From: Paludibacteraceae bacterium
GTDB taxonomy: Bacteria; Bacteroidota; Bacteroidia; Bacteroidales; Paludibacteraceae
Reading direction: 5' to 3'
Assembly (NCBI GenBank): GCA_024401475.1
Contig: JAKSKZ010000028.1
Location: 1 to 48,125, forward strand
Length of the DNA stretch: 48,125 bases
Shown here: positions 28,352-34,820 of the stretch, piece after piece
Numbering within the stretch: the stretch's first letter is position 1
Layout of the letters: each line of letters begins with the position of its first letter
Notes under the pieces: model-generated
Told to the model about the DNA's origin: nothing
Database searches by the model: none
What the model saw: the letters and a program-made list of their open reading frames with translations, nothing else
Made by a program: the position numbers and the translations under genes

Positions 28352-28503
28352 CAATTGAATGTACAGATGTTGTTATCTTGATTAGTGTTTATTTTGAAAA
28401 CGGTGTTCGTTTTTTACAAATACCAACTTCCCTTTGAGCCATTTTACGGCTATTTGTGTCCCATTTTTCCGAATACCGCTATTGTAACAAACTCTAACAA
28501 ACA

Positions 28504-28535
28504 ATTGAAAAAGCTTTCTGGCGGTTCTAACTTTG
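28504..28535 (+). promoter_or_regulatory. Promoter for the twin small-protein transcript
   Basis: ATTG at 28504-28507, a 20-base spacer and TAACTTTG at 28528-28535, an exact -7 match. A start near 28541 would leave a 57-base leader that carries a perfect hairpin, GGAGAA (28549-28554) with TTCTCC (28560-28565). Confidence 0.7.
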
Positions 28536-28597
28536 CATCGCAATCAACGGAGAACAACATTCTCCTTCAGTTAGAAACTTTTAAAATTTTATTCAAT

Positions 28598-28672
28598 ATG
28601 ACTCTAGCAATTATTTTTGGTGTTCTTTTCGTTTTTGGTGCTGAATTCAAAATCTGCCACACAAAAAATTAA
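28598..28672 (+). CDS. 24-residue single-span membrane protein, copy 1
   Basis: An ATG-started frame encodes 24 residues: a hydrophobic segment from residue 2 to about 15 (MTLAIIFGVLFVFGAEF) and a short basic tail (CHTKN). It sits directly under a consensus promoter and is followed 50 bases later by a second frame of exactly the same length. The two proteins share 11 of 24 positions without gaps: M1, L3, A4, I6, F7, F11, A15, K18, I19, T22, K23. Agreement of length, topology and sequence makes chance unlikely. The frame stays open back to 28385, but that start lies upstream of the promoter and is not supported. Function unknown; compare small subunits such as KdpF and CydX, or type I toxins, neither of which is shown here. 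Confidence 0.65.
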   Translation: MTLAIIFGVLFVFGAEFKICHTKN

Positions 28673-28722
28673 TAGAACATTTCGAAACACATTTTAATCA
28701 AGCTTTTTTAAATCACAGAATC

Positions 28723-28797
28723 ATGATATTAGCATATATTTTCGTGGCAATATTTATCTCCGCGGCTTATTATAAAATCAAGTATACTAAGAAGTAA
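28723..28797 (+). CDS. 24-residue single-span membrane protein, copy 2
   Basis: This frame begins with ATG at 28723 and reads MILAYIFVAIFISAAYY followed by a strongly basic tail of seven residues with four lysines. It is the same length as the copy upstream and identical to it at 11 positions, with conservative changes at most others. Stretches before both starts are similar too (AAACTTTTAAAAT and AAGCTTTTTTAAAT about 25 bases upstream), which suggests duplication of gene and leader. A strong terminator lies 25 bases after the stop, so this is the last gene of the unit. The positive C-terminus predicts a cytoplasmic tail. Confidence 0.65.
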   Translation: MILAYIFVAIFISAAYYKIKYTKK

Positions 28798-28822
28798 TTT
28801 TATTATTTGAGTAGTGAGTAGG

Positions 28823-28860
28823 CACCTTGGCAAAACATTTTTTGTCAGGGTGTTTTTTTA
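28823..28860 (+). terminator. Terminator of the small-protein unit
   Basis: CACC-TTG-CAAAA at 28823-28835 pairs with TTTTG-CA-GGGTG ending at 28852, followed by seven Ts. The unit from promoter to terminator is about 320 bases. Confidence 0.85.
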
Positions 28861-29575
28861 TGTATATAGAGTTCGCTTCTCTTCCGCGCTTGCTTTTCAT
28901 AATGGTTGCTTACATGGTGTTTGGAGGAATCCCATATTATTGGAATTTTTTGGATAGATCTTTAAGTTTGGCTCAAAATATCGACCGTATTTTTTTCGCT
29001 TCGGATGCAAAGTTGAATAATGAGTTTAATGCATTAAAACACCATTATAATTCACGGAATCTCATAAAATTCACCATATTCCGTGGATTATAAGGGCGTT
29101 TTTGTTTTTTTGTAAAAAATAGGCAATTATATACGAGTTGTCCAAATCCGCCTTTTTTGATACGCTCCACCTATGGGCTTGTGGAGAAGTATTTAGATTT
29201 TGGACGTTGTTCTCTATCAGTTAAATATCAAGATACTCATCGTTATTGATCATGATTTCTTTAAAAGTATCCATGTTTGACAAGTCCTTAAATGGACTAG
29301 ATGCAATTCAATTTGATTCCTAATCCAAAAAATCATACTTAAATTTTGGATTAGGGCGACAACCATAATGGCACTTGGGGTTGTTTGTTGTAAAGAAAAA
29401 AACGGCTGGATTGAGATTTCAATGCAGCCGTTTTCTAAGTTTTTTATAGGATCATTTGTTCCCCTTTGCTCTATTATGGGTAATGCAGAGCATCTCGCAC
29501 CATCTTTCACCATTTCTCTCAAACGCAATGTGGTGGTATTTGAGTAAAAAAGGATGCTACTGAATGAAGCTAAGT
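28861..29575. other. Gene-poor region with several inverted repeats
   Basis: No convincing gene is visible. Four perfect or near-perfect inverted repeats occur. CACGGAAT/ATTCCGTG lies at 29053-29060 and 29078-29085, followed by T runs. CTCCAC/GTGGAG lies near 29166-29187. CCTAATCCAAAA at 29319-29330 pairs over 12 bp with TTTTGGATTAGG at 29344-29355. The fourth is the argB terminator at 29396. A short minus-strand frame near 29222-29310 (ending in FKEIMINNDEYLDI) looks protein-like but is only about 28 codons and may be a remnant. Confidence 0.5.
29396..29435 (-). terminator. Terminator of the argE-argB operon
   Basis: AAAACGGCTG pairs with CAGCCGTTTT and ATTG with CAAT inside. In the minus direction it is followed by a run of Ts. 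It lies about 140 bases past the argB stop. Confidence 0.8.
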
Positions 29576-30346
29576 TTATTTGTGAATTGTCGTTCCACAA
29601 CCTTCGCTGAGTTGGTCTGCCTTTGTGATGACAACACGGCTGACACCAGCATTGATTGCCTCGAAAGAGTTCTCCAACTTAGGAATCATACCGCCTTGGA
29701 TGATGCCGTCGGCAACGTACTTTTCAAACATAGGACGGGTGATTTCTGGAATGACACTGTCGTCGTCGTTCTCATTCATCAAAACACCCTTCTTTTCGAA
29801 GCAGTAAACCAATGTTACGTCAAAATGTTTTGTCAATGCCTTGGCAGCCTCTCCTGCGATGGTGTCGGCATTGGTGTTCAGCATGTTGCCTTTTTTGTCG
29901 TGCGTGAGCGGAGCCAAGACTGGAACGACACCTTTGTGGATGAGGTCGGCCAAAAGATCGGCATTCACCTCCTTCACGTCACCAACAAAGCCATAATCCA
30001 CATCTTTCACTGGGCGTTTGTCGGAACGCATATAGTTCAAGTCTGCACCTGTCAGACCCAATGCGTTGACATCCATTGATTGTAGGCGGGCTACGATGTT
30101 CTTGTTGACAAGGCCTGCATAAACCATTGTTACCACCTTCAACGTCTCTGCGTCGGTGATGCGTCGTCCATTGACCATCTGGCTCTCGATGCCCAAGCGT
30201 GTTGCCATGGCTGTTGCAGAACGGCCACCACCATGAACCAAAACTTTTCTGCCTTCGATTTTTGAAAATCCTTCCAAGAGTTGTACTAATGTAGCTTCCT
30301 CTTCTACGATTTTTCCTCCTACTTTGATGACTGTGAGTTTCTCCAT
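29576..30346 (-). CDS. argB: Acetylglutamate (or succinylglutamate) kinase
   Basis: ArgB phosphorylates the blocked glutamate in arginine synthesis. The 256-residue protein has the amino-acid kinase motifs VIKVGGKIVE (about 5-14), VHGGGRSAT (38-46), NGRRITD (59-65), LTGADLN and TNADTIAGEAA, and a C-terminal GCGTTI. Length is normal and no N-terminal arginine-sensing helix is present. In Bacteroides the pathway runs with N-succinyl instead of N-acetyl intermediates, so the true substrate may be succinylglutamate; that is established for relatives, not visible here. It is the last gene of a five-gene minus-strand run that begins with the argE-like gene. Confidence 0.94.
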   Translation of the reverse strand: MEKLTVIKVGGKIVEEEATLVQLLEGFSKIEGRKVLVHGGGRSATAMATRLGIESQMVNGRRITDAETLKVVTMVYAGLVNKNIVARLQSMDVNALGLTGADLNYMRSDKRPVKDVDYGFVGDVKEVNADLLADLIHKGVVPVLAPLTHDKKGNMLNTNADTIAGEAAKALTKHFDVTLVYCFEKKGVLMNENDDDSVIPEITRPMFEKYVADGIIQGGMIPKLENSFEAINAGVSRVVITKADQLSEGCGTTIHK

Positions 30347-30378
30347 ATTCTTATAGTTTTTAATTTATTATTTCGTGT

Positions 30379-31470
30379 TTATTTCCCGATTAAACGGTAC
30401 ATTTTTGATTCCCCTTTTTGTAGGATGTTGATGATGAAAATGCCTTGGTTGTCAGCTCGGAAATTTTCCATTTCATCGATAGAAATGGAGTCTGATAATT
30501 TCCTTCCTGTGATGTCGAAAATGGCTACGATCTTAACATCGTTGTCTATTTCCAAATCGTTGAGGAGAGTCCCTTCGCAAGGCGTGCCTCCTGTCTCGCC
30601 TCCTACGCAAAAGCCACATTTGTCTATGTAGGCTGTTCCGTTCCAATAGCCTATACAATCTTGGTGGCAAGATGAATTGGGGATTATCCCTGTTGTCCCT
30701 CCCGAGCACACGCCACAATTGTCTATTTTTGCCTTTCCATCGATAATTCCTGCACAATCGGTACATTTTTTTTCGGGGAATTGGGCTTCTGTTGAGATTT
30801 CAATGTCAGCCTCGTATTCCACATTAGGGATGATAATTTGTTGCCCTTCCGAATCGGTGAGGCGAAAGGTGTAGGGCCCGATTTTTGACTTTTCTTCGTC
30901 AATACCGCTTTGCTCAACAAAGTAATTGTACATTTCTCGATGAATAGGGGTGAAATCGCCGTTCAATCTTTGATATTCTACTTTCGCTATTCGATAACGA
31001 GTATTGTAAAATAGGGCTTTGAAATAGAATTGGCTTGAGCCTGCGGCAAAACGAATTTTTATGTCGTCGCTCCCGTCGCAGGGGACATATTGCCAACGGA
31101 TTGGAATACGTCCGTCTTTTAGTTGGGCAATCTTCTCAAAAGCTTCCGTGCTGAGGTCAATGTCGCCAATTTTACATTCGGGACAGCGGTCGACCACTTG
31201 AAGAGTAATTTCGTCTTTGGGACCGAGAATGCGTACGCAACCGCCGCAAGCACTACTGCTATCGTATTGGATGTGGTTCATAGCACAATGGTAGAAGTCT
31301 CCCTCCTCCACGTATATGCCGCAATTTCCACCGTCGCTTCCCGCAATGCCGCCGTATTGAGTCCCTTCGCCCGAAAACCATTCGTCGTTGCAAGATTTGT
31401 TGCTCTCTGCTGCAAAGAGTAGTGAGGAGAGGAACCACGTTCCAAGCAATATTGCAACTTTTCGAATCAT
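30379..31470 (-). CDS. Expansin-like protein with T9SS sorting domain
   Basis: This is a two-domain bacterial expansin (EXLX1 type), a non-enzymatic cell-wall loosening protein. After a signal peptide (SSLLFA), domain 1 (about 30-130) is a double-psi beta barrel with Asp94 (VVDRCPEC) and Asp105 (GDIDLS). Their spacing of 11 equals that of Asp71 and Asp82 in Bacillus EXLX1. Domain 2 (about 135-232) matches CBM63, with Phe148, Tyr149 and Tyr181 where Bacillus has Trp125, Trp126 and Tyr157. Cys-rich repeats of the form DCxGxxxGxAxxDxCGxC follow at 236-300, then a type A T9SS sorting domain (about 303-363, ending in KMYRLIGK). The ATG directly abuts the gldA stop (TAAATG). Export through type IX secretion to the cell surface is expected. 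Confidence 0.88.
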   Translation of the reverse strand: MIRKVAILLGTWFLSSLLFAAESNKSCNDEWFSGEGTQYGGIAGSDGGNCGIYVEEGDFYHCAMNHIQYDSSSACGGCVRILGPKDEITLQVVDRCPECKIGDIDLSTEAFEKIAQLKDGRIPIRWQYVPCDGSDDIKIRFAAGSSQFYFKALFYNTRYRIAKVEYQRLNGDFTPIHREMYNYFVEQSGIDEEKSKIGPYTFRLTDSEGQQIIIPNVEYEADIEISTEAQFPEKKCTDCAGIIDGKAKIDNCGVCSGGTTGIIPNSSCHQDCIGYWNGTAYIDKCGFCVGGETGGTPCEGTLLNDLEIDNDVKIVAIFDITGRKLSDSISIDEMENFRADNQGIFIINILQKGESKMYRLIGK

Positions 31471-32379
31471 TTATTCGTTGGTTAAATCGCGGAACACATC
31501 TTCCATGCTGCGTTCTTGCTGTTTCATAGTCAAAATGACCCAGTTGTTTTTTACGGAAGTGCGGAAAATGAGTTCGCGAATATCTTCGGTAGTGTTGATG
31601 ACGTAGGAGTTTTCTCCAACCTCTTCCACCGATTTGACATTGCCCAAATTGCTTAGCAATTCTTTGTCTATAGGGTTTAAAAACTCGATGAAAAGGGAAA
31701 GAACGGAATCTTCTCCGCTCGAAATGAAACTACTTTCCTTGCCGTCAGCCACAATATGACCTTTATTGATGATGATGACACGCTCGCAAATGGCGGAAAC
31801 CTCTTGCATGATATGCGTAGAAAGCATGATGGTTTTTTCCTTTCCCACCTCTTTGATGAGGTCGCGCACCTCGAGAATTTGAGTGGGGTCCAATCCAGTC
31901 GTTGGTTCGTCCAAAATCAGTACGTCAGGGTTAGGAATGAGAGCTTGAGCCAATCCCACTCTTTGACGATAGCCTTTGGAGAGCATGCCGATTTTTTTCT
32001 TGTATTCACGAGTGAGTCCGGTCTTTTCAATCATTTCATCTACACGACTGTTGGCATTGGCCCCCAATTTGTAAACACCCGCTACAAAACGGAGGTATTC
32101 CTTGACATACATGTCTGGATAGATGGGGTTGTGCTCAGGAAGGTAGCCTATTTTTCGATGAGCTTCCAATGGATGCTTTTGCACATCGATGCCACACACT
32201 TCCACGCTTCCCTTGTCTGGTTCGATGTAGCCCGTGATGATTTTCATCGTAGTTGATTTCCCGGCTCCGTTTTTGCCAAGAAAACCGACAATCTCACCGT
32301 CTCCGATGGAGAAGCTTATGTTGTCAAGCACTTGCTGTTTGCCGTAGCTTTTGTAGAGATTCTTGATTGTAATAGACAT
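31471..32379 (-). CDS. gldA: GldA-like ABC transporter ATP-binding protein
   Basis: A 302-residue ABC ATPase: Walker A GKNGAGKST (35-43), signature LSKGYRQR (133-140), Walker B DVLILDE (152-158) and the switch His189. The C-terminal 80 residues form the extra domain seen in NodI/GldA-type ABC-2 exporters (NVKSVEEVGENSYVINTTEDI). In Flavobacterium, GldA works with the membrane proteins GldF and GldG and is needed for gliding. Neither partner is in the window, and many non-gliding Bacteroidales carry this gene, so the symbol is by family resemblance. It lies 17 bases after rnhA and abuts the expansin gene. Confidence 0.8.
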   Translation of the reverse strand: MSITIKNLYKSYGKQQVLDNISFSIGDGEIVGFLGKNGAGKSTTMKIITGYIEPDKGSVEVCGIDVQKHPLEAHRKIGYLPEHNPIYPDMYVKEYLRFVAGVYKLGANANSRVDEMIEKTGLTREYKKKIGMLSKGYRQRVGLAQALIPNPDVLILDEPTTGLDPTQILEVRDLIKEVGKEKTIMLSTHIMQEVSAICERVIIINKGHIVADGKESSFISSGEDSVLSLFIEFLNPIDKELLSNLGNVKSVEEVGENSYVINTTEDIRELIFRTSVKNNWVILTMKQQERSMEDVFRDLTNE

Positions 32380-32396
32380 ATCCTCGTGTGTTTCGT

Positions 32397-33026
32397 TTAT
32401 CCTTTTCGACCGAAATCAGCGGGTATTTCACCCCAAACGGAGGTCTCCCACTTGATGATTTGCGTGCTATATTCATTTTCAGCGAGCCATTTTTCAGCCC
32501 GTGCTATCATGTCAAAAATTGGGGCGTTTTTGGCTGTTTGTGTCAATTTTGTCTTGCATTTTTTTTGTCTAACCCAAGAGATGGCATTGACGCTGTCGGA
32601 ATAGATGGGTTGTTCAAAGCCATTTTTTTTCATATAAGCTAATCCGTGGACCAATGCTAGAAATTCGCCTATGTTGTTCGTGCCTTGTTCCAATGGTCCA
32701 ACATGAAATATTTGTGCTCCGTTGCGTACATAAACCCCACGATATTCCATCTTCCCGGGATTTCCACTGCATGCTGCATCCACAGCGATGGCATCGGAAA
32801 GCGGACGGCCCACCGATGGGTTGGATGTTCTATTCGTTGGCTTCGGGGTGCGAGCACTTGGTTGATAGGGAGCTGAAAATGCTCTGACGGCTTCGTCTTC
32901 ATTCTCGAATCCTTTGTATTTGGCATTAGGATAGTTGAAGACTTGCTCTTTGCACTCTTCCCAATCCGTATAGATGCCAGGATTCCACCCGTCCCAAACA
33001 ACGTAATATTTCTTTTTGCTTGCCAT
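32397..33026 (-). CDS. rnhA: Ribonuclease HI with N-terminal viroplasmin domain
   Basis: The enzyme removes RNA from RNA-DNA hybrids. Residues 5-50 (KYYVVWDGWNPGIYTDW, AKYKGFENEDEAVRAF) are a viroplasmin/caulimovirus-type hybrid-binding domain. After a Pro/Ser/Thr linker, residues 76-209 are RNase H with the four catalytic acids Asp83, Glu121, Asp144 and Asp204 (AVDAACSGNP, GEFLAL, YSDSVNAISW, PADFGRK). Length 209 is usual for this form. It follows the argE-like gene by 12 bases. Confidence 0.93.
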   Translation of the reverse strand: MASKKKYYVVWDGWNPGIYTDWEECKEQVFNYPNAKYKGFENEDEAVRAFSAPYQPSARTPKPTNRTSNPSVGRPLSDAIAVDAACSGNPGKMEYRGVYVRNGAQIFHVGPLEQGTNNIGEFLALVHGLAYMKKNGFEQPIYSDSVNAISWVRQKKCKTKLTQTAKNAPIFDMIARAEKWLAENEYSTQIIKWETSVWGEIPADFGRKG

Positions 33027-33038
33027 GAACCTTTGAAT

Positions 33039-34109
33039 TTATTCTATAGGAAGTGCCAATCCATCGAGAATTTCGTAGTATCGTTCAATGGCATCGCGTA
33101 TTTCTCCAAGTTTGATATATTCGTCAGCCGTGTGAGAACGAGCAGAGTCTCCGGGGCCAATCTTCACGCTTCTAAAGTGCATGAGTGCTTGGTCGGAAAG
33201 CGTAGGCGAACCGAATTGAGAAATCCCCATTTCGGTGCATTTCTTTACGATTGGGTGTTCGGCGCTGATGCCTGACGAGCGAAGACGGAATGACCGTGGA
33301 GCAAGTTCGCTCTCCATGTTTTCTTTCAAGATCTCGAAAATCTCTTCGTTCGTATAGCATTCATTAGAGCGTACGTCTATGACGAAGGTACATTTGTCTG
33401 GAACAACATTGTGCTGAGTTCCTGCATGGACCATGGTCACGGTCATTTTTACAGGACCCAATAGGTCGGAAACTTTTGGGAGTTGCGTTTTTTCTACCCA
33501 GTCAATATCCTTTATTGCTTTGTATATGGCATTTACGCCTTCGTTGCGAGCCGCATGACCAGACTTTCCTTCTGCTGTGCAATCTACGACCATTAAACCT
33601 TTTTCTGCTACGGCAAGCTGCATACCTGTCGGTTCTCCGACAACGGCAAGGTCGATAGGTGGCATCTCTAAAAGTAAACTTTCCATGCCATTCTTGCCAG
33701 AGACTTCCTCCTCAGCAGATGCCGCAAAAATCAAGTTGTAGGATTGCTCTTTTTCGGAAAGAAGGAAAAACACATAGAGTAGGGAAACTAGAGATGCTCC
33801 TGCATCATTACTTCCCAATCCGTAAAGTATGTCGTCCACAATTTCTGGCTTGTGTGGCTCGTGTTTCCAGCCTGTAGTTGGTTTTACGGTGTCGATGTGC
33901 GAATTGAGTAGTAGCGTGGGTTTGTTGTCTTTGAATCCTGGTGCTATAAGCCAAATGTTGTTGGCATGGCGTTTGGTCTCGTATCCCATTGCGCAGATTC
34001 TGCTTTCGAGAAAATCAGCCAGTTCACCCTCTTCTCGGCTGTAAGATGGTGTGGCAATGAGAGTTTTCAACAATTCAATCGCTTCTTCCTGTGCTTGTCT
34101 AATGTCCAT
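33039..34109 (-). CDS. argE: M20 deacetylase, acetyl(succinyl)ornithine/citrulline type
   Basis: A 356-residue metallopeptidase-fold deacylase. Zinc ligands are visible: His71 and Asp73 (NSHIDTVKP), Asp102 (GSNDAGAS), Glu134/135 (SAEEEVSG), and a C-terminal His in SARSHTADEY. The dimerisation domain (KSGHAARNEGVNAIY, ...HNVVPDKCTFVIDVRS) lies at about 178-280. It is the first gene of the run that ends with argB, which favours a role in arginine synthesis. In Bacteroides this step acts on N-blocked citrulline or ornithine with a succinyl or acetyl group; the acyl group is not determined by the sequence as I can read it. It could otherwise be a lysine-pathway LysK/DapE relative. Confidence 0.85.
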   Translation of the reverse strand: MDIRQAQEEAIELLKTLIATPSYSREEGELADFLESRICAMGYETKRHANNIWLIAPGFKDNKPTLLLNSHIDTVKPTTGWKHEPHKPEIVDDILYGLGSNDAGASLVSLLYVFFLLSEKEQSYNLIFAASAEEEVSGKNGMESLLLEMPPIDLAVVGEPTGMQLAVAEKGLMVVDCTAEGKSGHAARNEGVNAIYKAIKDIDWVEKTQLPKVSDLLGPVKMTVTMVHAGTQHNVVPDKCTFVIDVRSNECYTNEEIFEILKENMESELAPRSFRLRSSGISAEHPIVKKCTEMGISQFGSPTLSDQALMHFRSVKIGPGDSARSHTADEYIKLGEIRDAIERYYEILDGLALPIE

Positions 34110-34416
34110 AATCTAATCTAAAGATTCACCGTTTTAATTTATACTATCAAGTGCTTTTTGAGGTCACCTTTAAAAACTTTCGGGCTTTTCCATCTCGCTG
34201 TTTGTCAGTTCTGTCCACACAACAATCCGCTTGCACAGATAAAAAGTCACTCGAAATCATTTATAGATGACACCTTCGTTTTTTCCAAAATGCAAATATA
34301 CGAAAAGCAGAGAAGAAAACATAGGAAAAAAGAGGTGGCAACTCCCATCTTGTCGGTTTTTGTTATGTTATGCCTTAAATCTTTATATCTTTGTTTTTGC
34401 TTATAAAAGGATGCGT
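34110..34416. other. Divergent promoter region between argE and DUF3820 gene
   Basis: The minus strand carries TATATTTG at 34300-34293 with TATG 19 bases upstream, a likely argE promoter with a leader of about 175 bases. The plus strand carries TATCTTTG at 34386-34393 with TTTG at 34359-34362 (23-base spacer) for the DUF3820 gene. No gene is seen between them. Confidence 0.5.
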
Positions 34417-34653
34417 ATGGACACTAAAAAAGAAAATGGATTAGAGGCATTGGTGCGTACTCGCATGCCTTATGGAAGATATAAGAATTATCGGGTATGT
34501 GATTTGCCCGAAAACTATTTGGTTTGGTATAGACAGAAAGGGTTCCCTCAAGGCAAGTTGGGCGAATTGATGGGCTTGATGTATGAAATTCAATTGAATG
34601 GATTAGAGTATTTGCTGAAGCCGATAAAAGATAGCGAAGATAGAAGATTTTAA
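34417..34653 (+). CDS. DUF3820-family small protein
   Basis: A 78-residue soluble protein with the DUF3820 pattern: MPYGRYKNYRVCDLPENYLV, then WYRQKGFPQGKLGELMGL. The family has no firm function; its Pfam label mentions quorum-sensing-regulated virulence without wide support. ATG 34417 is chosen because AAAAGG at 34405-34410 lies six bases upstream; ATG 34411 is an alternative, and the longer open frame upstream is not supported since the promoter box at 34386 lies inside it. Confidence 0.8.
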   Translation: MDTKKENGLEALVRTRMPYGRYKNYRVCDLPENYLVWYRQKGFPQGKLGELMGLMYEIQLNGLEYLLKPIKDSEDRRF

Positions 34654-34748
34654 AATAGAACAATAAGGTTGATTTTTTGCTTTTGTCGTAGGAATCTCTT
34701 GACTCCTACTTTTTTAATCTCTTCGTTCCAATTCTAAAAAATATTGCA

Positions 34749-34756
34749 TAATTTTG
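34749..34756 (+). promoter_or_regulatory. -7 box for the CPA2 antiporter operon
   Basis: TAATTTTG is an exact -7 match about 65 bases before ATG 34821. The best -33 (TTCG at 34722-34725) is 23 bases upstream, longer than usual. Confidence 0.4.
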
Positions 34757-34820
34757 CAGTTAAACGTGAATGTTAAAGTAGGGTCCGTTTTTATACTTGA
34801 CTCTTGGCAGAAGAATTTGT

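Noticed and set aside
28385..28597. Upstream in-frame extension of the first 24-residue protein to 95 residues
   Set aside because: The extension starts before the consensus promoter at 28504-28535, and the second copy has exactly the short length.
28827..29093. 88-codon frame after the small-protein unit
   Set aside because: It starts with TTG inside the terminator hairpin, shows no family pattern and ends in an inverted repeat.
29250..29600. 116-codon minus-strand frame downstream of argB
   Set aside because: It overlaps the argB end and the terminator, and is unlike a protein in composition.
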